The position numbers and the translations under genes are program-made. 64,000 nucleotides of DNA from Leptonema sp964619535 (lineage in GTDB: Bacteria; Spirochaetota; Leptospiria; Leptospirales; Leptonemataceae): contig CAZUEX010000002.1 in assembly GCA_964619535.1 (NCBI GenBank), positions 186,001-250,000 on the forward strand. Direction: 5' to 3'. Each line of letters starts with the position of its first letter. Position 1 is the first letter of the stretch. The notes under the pieces were generated by a model, which did no database searches, was not told where the DNA came from, and was given only the letters and a program-made list of their open reading frames with translations. Shown here piece by piece: positions 57,231 through 64,000 of the stretch.

Positions 57231-57263
57231 AAATGGCCGGGAAGTCCCGGCCATTTCGTTTTT
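57231..57263 (+). terminator. Strong intrinsic terminator after flgE
   Basis: AAATGGCCGGG (57231-57241) and CCCGGCCATTT (57246-57256) form a perfect 11-base stem with an AAGT loop, followed by CGTTTTT. It closes the fliK-flgD-flgE transcript. Confidence 0.9.
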
Positions 57264-57266
57264 CGC

Positions 57267-57294
57267 TTGCCCGCAGAGAGGCTGGGGCTAAGAT
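57267..57294 (+). promoter_or_regulatory. Probable promoter of the 35-codon gene
   Basis: TTGCCC (57267-57272), a 16-base spacer and TAAGAT (57289-57294) give a plausible sigma-70 promoter, 4 of 6 matches in each box. It lies between the flgE terminator and the small gene, so that gene can be transcribed independently. Confidence 0.45.
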
Positions 57295-57320
57295 CCGATG
57301 GTCTGACAGGAGGATTTACG

Positions 57321-57428
57321 ATGGGACAATCGATTGACCTGGTGATCATTCTGGTCGCCTTCAGCATTGCATTCACGTTTGGAATGGGCATTTATGCCTA
57401 TATCCTGTTGAAAAAGAAACTGAAGTGA
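57321..57428 (+). CDS. 35-residue single-helix membrane protein
   Basis: The peptide starts at ATG 57321, seven bases after the strong ribosome site CAGGAGG. It begins MGQSIDLVII, continues as one long hydrophobic helix and ends IYAYILLKKKLK. The positive end predicts an N-out, C-in helix. Its C-terminal basic cluster fits a small membrane regulator or a respiratory or flagellar accessory subunit. It is bracketed by a terminator and promoter upstream (57231-57294) and by an 8-base hairpin downstream (57435-57453). I do not recognise a family. No other product fits the 300 bases between flgE and the M23 gene. Confidence 0.7.
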   Translation: MGQSIDLVIILVAFSIAFTFGMGIYAYILLKKKLK

Positions 57429-57434
57429 GGGAGC

Positions 57435-57453
57435 AGGGGGCATTTTGCCCCCT
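57435..57453 (+). terminator. Hairpin after the 35-codon gene
   Basis: AGGGGGCA (57435-57442) and TGCCCCCT (57446-57453) form a perfect 8-base stem with a TTT loop. It begins 6 bases past the stop codon. No clean T-run follows, though CTCTCTGCC does. Confidence 0.55.
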
Positions 57454-57505
57454 CTCTGCCAGGGGGACATAATCGGTTGCACGTGAAACGACGTTCCGGT
57501 GCCTG

Positions 57506-58543
57506 TCAGTCGGCGTGAAAGTTACGGCAGCGTCGAGTTTTAAAATCCTGAGCACAGACGAAGGGCTTGGGATCGGTTCGCCTGCCCGGGCCGTTCCACA
57601 CCTCATAGTGCAGGTGCACACCGGTAACCCGGCCTGTACTGCCCATATAGCCGACCACCATCCCGGGCCGCACCGTCTGGCCGGAGCGCACGGCCACCCG
57701 TTCCATATGGCCGTACAGGGTTTGAAAACCAAAGCCATGTTGAATGACGACAGCATTGCCGTAGCCCGGATCGCGGCGCATGATGGTCTTTACCTTCCCT
57801 TCTGCCGTAGCGAGAACAGGGGTTCCACGCCTTCCGGCCATGTCCATACCCGAATGAAACTCCATCTGTGAACCGCTGACAGGATCGACACGGATTCCGT
57901 AGTCGGACGTATCGCGAAAAGAGGCCTGAAGTGGTCGGCCAAGAGGAATGCGCCGATACACACCGTAGCCGTCCTCTACGGTATGGCGAAGCGATTCCAA
58001 TATGGAAACATCTTCAGCGGTAGCAGCATTGAGGCCGGCTGTTGTGTAAATCGATGGCAGGTAGTCGGTATTGGGAGCCAGACGGCGCAGTACCTCTGCC
58101 TTGATGGCTCGATGCGCCTCTTCCAGCGACGTGGAGCTGTCCGGGAGATGGGATAGGCCGGTGGTTGAAAAACCGGCAAGGCGGGCGATCTCTTCGAGGT
58201 TTTCCCTGAGCTGCTGCTGCTTCTCAACAAGACGCGCCGTTTGTTTCTCGATGTTATAGGCAGCCGTATAGTTGATTCCGTAAAGTTGCCGCTGGGCCTG
58301 GATTTCCCGGGCACGCTCGCGATGCACATAATAGCCGTACACGCTGAGAACGATGGAAAGGATGATACTGCCGGCGATAAAGCCAATGATGTGCCAGTTC
58401 ATGTGTACGGTGAAGACACGTTCATTCCCGTGCGGAATGAACATGATCGTCAGCCGTTCGCGGCCTTTGCGGTCCAGACGGTTGGGAATCGATCCGATGC
58501 TATCACGGACCTGCTGGCCAATGCGTTTCCCGATCTCTTTCAA
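57506..58543 (-). CDS. M23-family peptidoglycan endopeptidase (membrane-anchored)
   Basis: The protein has 345 residues. One transmembrane helix (about 50-70) is followed by a coiled-coil region (about 85-125) and then the LytM/M23 zinc peptidase domain (about 205-330). Ligands appear as MEFHSGMDMAGRRGTPV and GVHLHYEVWNGPG, and YGHMERVAVRSGQTV lies between. All catalytic residues seem present, so it is likely an active cell-wall hydrolase or, as in EnvC-like proteins, a regulator. The opposite strand neighbour is the 35-codon gene. It is divergent from lysS. Confidence 0.9.
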   Translation of the reverse strand: MKEIGKRIGQQVRDSIGSIPNRLDRKGRERLTIMFIPHGNERVFTVHMNWHIIGFIAGSIILSIVLSVYGYYVHRERAREIQAQRQLYGINYTAAYNIEKQTARLVEKQQQLRENLEEIARLAGFSTTGLSHLPDSSTSLEEAHRAIKAEVLRRLAPNTDYLPSIYTTAGLNAATAEDVSILESLRHTVEDGYGVYRRIPLGRPLQASFRDTSDYGIRVDPVSGSQMEFHSGMDMAGRRGTPVLATAEGKVKTIMRRDPGYGNAVVIQHGFGFQTLYGHMERVAVRSGQTVRPGMVVGYMGSTGRVTGVHLHYEVWNGPGRRTDPKPFVCAQDFKTRRCRNFHAD

Positions 58544-58650
58544 AGCCCTTTCATCTTATTCCTGTGGTGTGTGCGGTCAATAAGTTCTTTACTCAGCTTA
58601 AACGAGGGAAAAAAAGACCCTGGGCCGATGGCCGCTTCTGGAGTCTACTG

Positions 58651-60177
58651 GTGTCTGAACAGCATAATGATCAATACGAAACTCGCCTGGAAAAGCTGAA
58701 GAAGGTACAGGCAAAGGGCTATCAGCCCTATCAGACCTCGTTTGAACGAAAGGATGAGGTGCAGGCAATCCTTGCCATGGATCCGTCCTCATACTCCGAT
58801 ACGATGAAGCTCTCTGTTGCCGGTCGGATTCGCGCAAAACGCATGATGGGCAAGGCCGGCTTTTTGCAGATTGAGGATGATACGGGGCGGATGCAGTTTT
58901 ATGTACGTCGTGACGATGAAGGTATTGACTTCGATGTGGTTAAAGCCCTGGACCTCGGTGATATTGTAGGCCTGACCGGCTTTCCCTTTCTAACGCAGAC
59001 CGGCGAAAAGACGATCCATGCCACCTCCGTTGTGCTGCTGGCCAAGTGCCTGCGACCTCTGCCTGTTGTCAAAGAGGCCGATGGAAAGGTTTTCGATGCC
59101 TTCACCAACAAAGAGCAGCGCTATCGGATGCGCTACGTGGACCTGATTGTAAATCCGGAGGTCCGGCAGACCTTTATTTTACGTTCTCGTATCATTGCCT
59201 ATGTGCGGTCCTTTTTGCAGAAAGAAGGCTATCTCGAGGTGGAAACACCGATGATGCAGCCAATCCCCGGTGGCGCATCGGCCAGGCCTTTCATTACACA
59301 TCACAATGCCCTGGACATGGACCTTTATCTGCGAATCGCTCCGGAGCTGTATCTGAAGCGTCTGCTTGTCGGTGGCTTTCCCAGGGTATTCGAGGTGAAC
59401 CGAAACTTCCGCAACGAAGGGATCAGCTACAAGCACAACCCCGAATTTACGATGCTTGAGGTCTATCAGGCCTATGGCTCTGTAGATAGCATGATGGATC
59501 TTTGCGAGAGGCTGATTACCGGCGCCTGCATGGAGGTGCACGGAAGCCTGAAGATTCCGTATGGCGACGATACCATCGATCTTACAGCGCCGTGGCAGAG
59601 ACTCGGATATATGGAATCGATCGAAAAGTATGCCGGGGTGTCTCTGGACGCAGGCATGGATGTGAAGGCGGCCACCGACGCAGCCGTTGCAGCCGGGCAT
59701 GCAGCCTCTCTGTTCAAGGAATGCCGCTCTGTCTGGGATGTGGCGGAGGTGCTCTTCGATGAAGCAGTAGAGCCCAGGCTGATCCAGCCGGTGATGATTA
59801 CGCGATATCCGAAAGAGATCTCTCCGCTTGCCCGCTCCAGTGCCGATGATCCGCGTTTTGTGGATCGCTTTGAGCCGTATATTGCCGGCAGGGAGATCGG
59901 CAATGCCTTCTCTGAATTGAACGATCCGTTTGACCAGAAGGCTCGCTTCCAGCAGCAGGTTGCACTGCGAGAGGCCGGAGACGAAGAAGGCGGTTACATG
60001 GACCTGGACTATATCCGGGCCCTGGAATATGGCATGCCCCCGGCCGGTGGTATGGGCATTGGAATCGATCGTCTGGTAATGCTTCTTACCAACAGCCATT
60101 CTATTCGCGACACCATCCTCTTTCCGCTGATGCGCCCTGAAGAAGGCGAGGACGGAAGTGCTGAGCATGCGGATTGA
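58651..60177 (+). CDS. lysS: Lysyl-tRNA synthetase (class II)
   Basis: The protein has 508 residues from GTG 58651, preceded by GGAG at 58640-58643. An upstream start at 58564 would add 29 residues with no family support. The anticodon-binding OB fold contains VAGRIRAKRMMGKAGFLQIEDDTGRMQFYV. The class II motifs are FLQKEGYLEVETPMMQPIPGGASARPFITH (motif 1), VFEVNRNFRNEGISYKHNPEFTMLEVYQAYG (motif 2) and GGMGIGIDRLVMLL (motif 3). It charges tRNA-Lys. The next gene begins 19 bases downstream with a GAGGAGGAG ribosome site, so the two may be cotranscribed. Confidence 0.97.
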   Translation: MSEQHNDQYETRLEKLKKVQAKGYQPYQTSFERKDEVQAILAMDPSSYSDTMKLSVAGRIRAKRMMGKAGFLQIEDDTGRMQFYVRRDDEGIDFDVVKALDLGDIVGLTGFPFLTQTGEKTIHATSVVLLAKCLRPLPVVKEADGKVFDAFTNKEQRYRMRYVDLIVNPEVRQTFILRSRIIAYVRSFLQKEGYLEVETPMMQPIPGGASARPFITHHNALDMDLYLRIAPELYLKRLLVGGFPRVFEVNRNFRNEGISYKHNPEFTMLEVYQAYGSVDSMMDLCERLITGACMEVHGSLKIPYGDDTIDLTAPWQRLGYMESIEKYAGVSLDAGMDVKAATDAAVAAGHAASLFKECRSVWDVAEVLFDEAVEPRLIQPVMITRYPKEISPLARSSADDPRFVDRFEPYIAGREIGNAFSELNDPFDQKARFQQQVALREAGDEEGGYMDLDYIRALEYGMPPAGGMGIGIDRLVMLLTNSHSIRDTILFPLMRPEEGEDGSAEHAD

Positions 60178-60196
60178 TTGAGGAGGAGCTCCGGGC

Positions 60197-61002
60197 ATGC
60201 GGCGTTTGATGTGGGTCGTAACCATCACTGTTGTCATGCTGGCTCTCGTTATCCTGGTCTGCATGCTACAGCGTTTCATCCTTTTCCCGGCGCCGACCAG
60301 GGCAGGGATGCCCGCTGTACCGAATGGTGAACTCATCGAGATCGAACAGGTGGGGCGTAAGGCCCGTGGGTTCCTGATTCGTTCGATGACAGAGAGCAAT
60401 CGTCTTCTTGTGATCTTTCACGGAAACGGGGCTACGATGGATGGCGATGTTGATCTTGGCCTCTACTTTGCGAGGGCCGGTCTGCATGTGCTTCTGGTCG
60501 AGTATCCGGGGTACGGGCTGTCTTCTGATAGCAGGCCTTCGGAGTCGAGGTCTATTCTGACGCTGCCCTTTTGATTCAATATGCACAGCAAAGGCTTGCC
60601 GTTGATGCAGAGCAGACAGTGGCCTTTGGACACTCGCTGGGCTCTGCCGTTGCGGTGGAGATGGCCGAAAGGGGCCTTGTCTCCAGGCTTGCCCTGATCT
60701 CTCCTTTTACATCTGTGCCAGATCTGGCAGCCCTTCATCTCCTGCCACCGGGATTGAAATGGCTGTCCCGTGCGGTCGTCTGTGATAGATTTGACAGTGC
60801 TGCCAGGGCGCGGTCCCTGAAGCTGCCGGTGCTTGTTGTGCACGGGCAGCAAGATAGCCTGGTGCCCTTCCATATGGGTAAAGAACTGCACTCTGCGTTT
60901 GCGCAAAGCGAGTTCATCGCCGTCGATGCCAGCCACAACGACGTCCTGATGCGGATGAGCGCCGATGACTGGCAGCGCCTTCGGGACTTTCTGCTTCGGT
61001 GA
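60197..61002 (+). pseudogene. Alpha/beta hydrolase split by a frameshift
   Basis: Two frames together encode one protein. The first (60197-60574) has a membrane helix (about 5-27), then LLVIFHGNGATMDGD and VLLVEYPGYGLSSDSRPSES, as in BEM46/YfhR-type hydrolases. The second frame (open from 60532 to 61002) continues with GVEVYSDAALLIQYAQQ, the nucleophile Ser in TVAFGHSLGSAVAVEMA, the Asp in VVHGQQDSLVPF and the His in DASHNDVLMRM. One missing base near 60538-60541 (in CCTTCGG) would restore a continuous reading. It could be a sequencing error, a real lesion or, less likely, programmed -1 slippage. With the base restored it would have about 270 residues. Confidence 0.8.
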
Positions 61003-61008
61003 TGACGT

Positions 61009-61872
61009 TCAGGCCTCTAAAGCGAAATTTGCACCCTTCTCAAGATAGCGCAGATGTAGAATAAAGGTTTTAAAGGCGTTGAAGAGAAGTTCGCAGTCCA
61101 GCTCGATCATCTTGTAGAAGATATCACGATCGAGAAACAGCACCCGGGCATGAGGTGAGGTGATCTGCAGGCTGTAGTAACGGTTCTGCTTGTGCAGCAG
61201 GGCCGTTTCGCCCAGCCATTCTCCTTCGCGAAATGTCATGCAGGAAACCCTCTGGCCGCGAACGTTTTTGCAGGCCAGAGCTTCCCCGGAAAGAAGCAGA
61301 TACGTAAAGCTGTCGTTTTCCTGTCCCTCTTTGAAGATGAAGCCATCCTTTGGCAGGGTCTTGATCGTTGAGCGGTAAAGCAGATTCTGAATACGCAGAT
61401 TGCCTGGCCTTAAGGGGGTCATCAGCTGATCGTATTCTTCAAGCAGGTTGCCGGTAATGGCCGGACATTGCTCGCCTGCGAAGGCCCGCTGTTCGACTCG
61501 TTCCAGGACGGTGAGGGCAGCAACGGTTAAACGGCGTCCGAACTTCGGATTCGACCGGGCCTCTTTCATAAAGCAGTCGCCATCAAAACAGGCCACCTTC
61601 AGCTCTTCGGATTCGGCAACAATTGTGGCAATTCGTGCTCCGGTGGTGAGAAGGGCAACCTCGCCAAAGATATCGTTTGCATGCAGGGTGTGGATGACCC
61701 TGTCTTTCCCACCGATGCGTTTCAGCACCGCTGCCTTTCCGGCCAGGATAAAGTACACATGACCATCAGAAGGGTCATCCTCTTTGAAGACGATGTCTCC
61801 TCGTCTGTAGACCCTTGCTTTGATGTTCTTGAGGATCTCTGCACTTTCTTGTTTCATATGGTTCTGCTGCAT
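61009..61872 (-). CDS. Protein with two cyclic-nucleotide-binding domains
   Basis: The protein has 287 residues. The first domain (about 20-130) has the phosphate-binding cassette FGEVALLTTGARIATIVAES, with the Gly-Glu and Arg-x-Ala needed for cAMP or cGMP. The second (about 165-280) has LGETALLHKQNRYYSLQ, in which the Ala after Arg is lost and the pocket is degenerate. No DNA-binding or output domain is present, so it is not a CRP-type transcription factor. It could be a nucleotide-sensing partner protein, similar to PKA regulatory subunits in layout. It converges with the hydrolase, with 6 bases between the ends. Confidence 0.85.
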   Translation of the reverse strand: MQQNHMKQESAEILKNIKARVYRRGDIVFKEDDPSDGHVYFILAGKAAVLKRIGGKDRVIHTLHANDIFGEVALLTTGARIATIVAESEELKVACFDGDCFMKEARSNPKFGRRLTVAALTVLERVEQRAFAGEQCPAITGNLLEEYDQLMTPLRPGNLRIQNLLYRSTIKTLPKDGFIFKEGQENDSFTYLLLSGEALACKNVRGQRVSCMTFREGEWLGETALLHKQNRYYSLQITSPHARVLFLDRDIFYKMIELDCELLFNAFKTFILHLRYLEKGANFALEA

Positions 61873-61920
61873 CCTGGTTATAGATGATACGGACTTTCCC
61901 CTGATGGGACGTCAAAACAA

Positions 61921-61948
61921 AAACCCGAACCGCGGACGGTTCGGGTTT
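61921..61948 (-). terminator. Strong intrinsic terminator of nrdJ
   Basis: AAACCCGAACC (61921-61931) and GGTTCGGGTTT (61938-61948) form a perfect 11-base stem with a 6-base loop. On the minus strand TTTTTGTTTTG follows. It lies 24 bases past the nrdJ stop codon. Confidence 0.9.
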
Positions 61949-61971
61949 AATTTGCAGGCTGCCTGGCTGTT

Positions 61972-64000
61972 TCAGGAACAGCCGGTGGTGGAGCCGCAGC
62001 TCATGCATTTCAGGCAGGTACCGTTGCGCACCATGGTGAACTGGCCGCATTCCGGACAGGCATCGCCTTCGTAGCCTTTCATACGTGCAATGGTGCTCAG
62101 ACTTGTCTTGGTTTCTTTCTGAGCTGCACTGCCATCATCCTGCTTAACGACGACCCAGGACGGTGCTGCAGGACGTTCCTGCTCCTGTGAGGCTGTCCCT
62201 GCGGGGGATTCCGTCGGGGTGGCGATCGGCGAGCTTACATGAGAAGACTGTACGGCGTCGGGAAGGGTATCCTCAACGTTTACATGGGCCAGCTCGTAGC
62301 GGCTCAGATAGGTGACGGCCAGCTCGCGGAAGATGTAGTCGATGATCGACGTCGACATCTTGATATGCGGATTGCCCTGCACCGTTCCATTGGGCTCGAA
62401 CTTGGTGTAAACAAAGGCATCAACGAACTCTTCCAGAGGTACGCCGTACTGCAGTCCCAGAGAGACGGCAATGGCAAAGCAGTTCATCAACGAACGGAAG
62501 GCTGCCCCTTCCTTATGCATATCAAGAAAGATTTCGCCCAGGCGACCGTCTTCGTATTCACCGGTTCGCAGGTAGATCTTATGGCCGCCGACCGTAGCCT
62601 TCTGTGTGTATCCAGCCCGGCGAAGAGGCAGTCGCTGACGTCGTACCACCTTTTCGATCTGTTCCACCGTCTTTTCAACACGCTGTACGGCGGCCGCTGC
62701 CGTGGTCTCTTCTTCAAGCTGCAGCTCTTCTTCATCTTCGACCTGAATGTTCAGAGGCTGTGACAGCTTGGAGCCATCACGATACAGGGCAATGGCCTTA
62801 TTCATGACACGGAAGGACAGCTCATAGGCCTGTTTTACATCCTCCAGAGTGGCATGAGCGGGCAGGTTGATGGTTTTAGAGATTGCCCCTGAGATAAAGG
62901 GCTGCGCTGCCGCCATCATCAGGATATGGCTTTTCCAGGATAGATAGCGTTTACCGTAGCGGCCACATCGGTTCGCACAGTCAAAGATGGGCAGGTGCTC
63001 CTCTTTCAGGTGCGGTGCCCCTTCCACTGTCAGTGTTCCGGTAACATAGTCGTTGGCTTCACGAATCTGGTCTTTTGTAAAGCCAAGGGCCTCGAGAAGG
63101 CTGAAGGTAGGGGGCAGCGATGACGGATCCTGTCCTGTAAGCTTCTGTACAAGCTCTTCGCCCAGCGTAAATGCATTGAAAACAAAGTTGATATCGAACG
63201 CCGATGCAAGCTGCTCTTCTACCTTCTGCAGTGCAGCATCATCAAAGCCCTTCTGTTTCAGCGATACATGGTTGATATGCGGTGCATTCTTCAGCGTTCC
63301 ATGGCCCGTTGCATACTTGACGATGTCGTCAATCTGTTCCGGGGTATAGCCAAGGTGCTCCAGAGCGGGCGGAACGGACTGGTTGATGATCTTAAAGTAA
63401 CCGCCACCGGCCAGCTTCTTGTATTTTACAAGGGCAAAGTCCGGTTCAATGCCTGTTGTATCGCAATCCATCACCAGACCAATGGTTCCGGTGGGAGCAA
63501 TGACCGTCATCTGTGCATTGCGGTAACCGAATTTCTCGCCAAGCTCCAGGGCACGATCGGCTTCGGCTCGAGCTGCCTCAAGCAGATAAGAAGGACATTG
63601 CGATTCATCAATGCCAACAGGCTTTATCGTAAGGCCTTCGTATTCGTTCTCGGGAACGTTGTATACGGCACGGCGGTGATTGCGAAAGACCCGCAGCATT
63701 GCCTCCCGGTTTCGTTCAAAACCGGCAAAGGGACCGAGCTCCTGGGCCATCTCGGCCGAGGTGGCGGCTGCATTCATATGCATGATTGCCGTAATGGCAC
63801 CAGCAATGGCACGGCCGCGGTCGCTGTCATAGCCAATCCCCATCCGCATGAGAAGGGAGCCAAGGTTTGCATAGCCCAGACCAAGCGTGCGGAACTCGTA
63901 GGAAAGCAGGGCAATCTCACGAGAAGGGAACTGAGCCATCGTTACCGAGATTTCCAGTACGATCGTCCACAGGCGTGTGGAATGACGGAAGGCAAGGTCG
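61972..64000 (-). CDS. nrdJ: Adenosylcobalamin-dependent ribonucleotide reductase (3' part)
   Basis: Only the C-terminal 675 or so residues are in the window. The frame stays open to the last base, where it reads DLAFRHSTRLWTIVLEISV before MAQFPS, so the start lies beyond position 64000. Class II reductase motifs include QMTVIAPTGTIGLVMDCDTTGIEPDF, SKTINLPAHAT and GRYGKRYLSWKSHI. A long extra domain follows with RAGYTQKATVGGHKIYLRTGEYEDGRLGEIFLDMHKEGAAF. The C-terminal tail has CPECGQFTMVRNGTCLKCMSCGSTTGCS, a zinc-ribbon and redox-active cysteine region. It reduces ribonucleotides to deoxyribonucleotides with or without oxygen, using coenzyme B12. Confidence 0.96.
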   Translation of the reverse strand, partial: DLAFRHSTRLWTIVLEISVTMAQFPSREIALLSYEFRTLGLGYANLGSLLMRMGIGYDSDRGRAIAGAITAIMHMNAAATSAEMAQELGPFAGFERNREAMLRVFRNHRRAVYNVPENEYEGLTIKPVGIDESQCPSYLLEAARAEADRALELGEKFGYRNAQMTVIAPTGTIGLVMDCDTTGIEPDFALVKYKKLAGGGYFKIINQSVPPALEHLGYTPEQIDDIVKYATGHGTLKNAPHINHVSLKQKGFDDAALQKVEEQLASAFDINFVFNAFTLGEELVQKLTGQDPSSLPPTFSLLEALGFTKDQIREANDYVTGTLTVEGAPHLKEEHLPIFDCANRCGRYGKRYLSWKSHILMMAAAQPFISGAISKTINLPAHATLEDVKQAYELSFRVMNKAIALYRDGSKLSQPLNIQVEDEEELQLEEETTAAAAVQRVEKTVEQIEKVVRRQRLPLRRAGYTQKATVGGHKIYLRTGEYEDGRLGEIFLDMHKEGAAFRSLMNCFAIAVSLGLQYGVPLEEFVDAFVYTKFEPNGTVQGNPHIKMSTSIIDYIFRELAVTYLSRYELAHVNVEDTLPDAVQSSHVSSPIATPTESPAGTASQEQERPAAPSWVVVKQDDGSAAQKETKTSLSTIARMKGYEGDACPECGQFTMVRNGTCLKCMSCGSTTGCS

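Noticed and set aside
59179..60399. Open frame of 406 codons on the minus strand
   Set aside because: It is antisense to lysS, which has all three class II motifs, and it runs into the hydrolase. The His- and Arg-rich translation looks like a shadow.
60553..60574. Programmed frameshift at CTG CCC TTT TGA
   Set aside because: The stretch is not a standard slippery heptamer in the zero frame, and no stimulatory stem is apparent, so a one-base deletion or sequencing error is preferred.
1..64000. tRNA, rRNA, CRISPR, transposase and phage genes
   Set aside because: No T-loop-like GGTTCRA signature with cloverleaf arms, no spaced direct repeats and no transposase or integrase frames were seen.

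Overview
This window looks like chromosome from a spirochaete of the order Leptospirales, probably a Leptonema-like organism. This is inferred from a mid-50s GC impression, a greA fused to a very large helical N-terminus, a long-form ispG, a DUF1574-like SGNH protein of the Leptospira type, many short spirochaetal lipoproteins, a fliK-flgD-flgE block, a fused isobutyryl-CoA mutase (icmF) and a B12-dependent ribonucleotide reductase. I see no rRNA, tRNA, CRISPR array, insertion sequence or prophage. Coding density is high, and the only gene-free stretch above 300 bases is 20471-20884.

Layout. 1-2.6 kb: a plus-strand run of lipoproteins, a degenerate PP2C-like protein, a small multidrug-resistance-like membrane protein and phhB. 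2.6-9.7 kb: glpD and a DUF2062 protein, both with lysine-rich histone-like tails, around a MaoC hydratase, a thiolase, sixA and a slipin. 9.8-17.4 kb: nfeD, icmF behind a clear operator/promoter, a metallo-beta-lactamase-fold protein, a pseudoreceiver and ychF. 17.4-22.2 kb: a glycine-betaine synthesis operon (two methyltransferases plus a sodium/solute symporter) and an unusual radical SAM protein. 22.3-24.3 kb: lspA, an ECF sigma factor and a probable anti-sigma factor.

24.3-31.3 kb: one tight minus-strand operon, purS-purQ-nadE followed by an SGNH/MBOAT/polytopic membrane protein module that looks like an extracellular glycan O-acylation system. 31.5-40.3 kb: a FadL-like porin, a membrane-anchored c-type cytochrome, greA, ispG and an acyl-CoA dehydrogenase. 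40.4-42.6 kb: a signal-peptidase-I-like protein lacking both catalytic residues, then an ArsR regulator and a metal/metalloid permease that share a repeated operator-like site. 42.9-47.7 kb: rnd, htrA, birA, coaX and an esterase. 47.7-53.2 kb: a large fusion of a possible transglutaminase-like domain with an M20 amidohydrolase, an MBL-fold hydrolase, purC and a YkgJ-type protein. 53.3-58.5 kb: fliK, flgD, a cysteine-free flgE, a 35-codon membrane peptide gene with its own promoter and terminators, and an M23 peptidase. 58.6-64 kb: lysS, a frameshifted alpha/beta hydrolase, a two-domain cyclic-nucleotide-binding protein and the 3' part of nrdJ.

The metabolic picture is that of a fatty-acid and branched-chain acyl-CoA oxidiser (thiolase, MaoC, acyl-CoA dehydrogenase, icmF, FadL, GlpD) that depends on adenosylcobalamin, makes its own betaine and builds periplasmic flagella. 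All assignments come from reading the sequence; no database searches were run.
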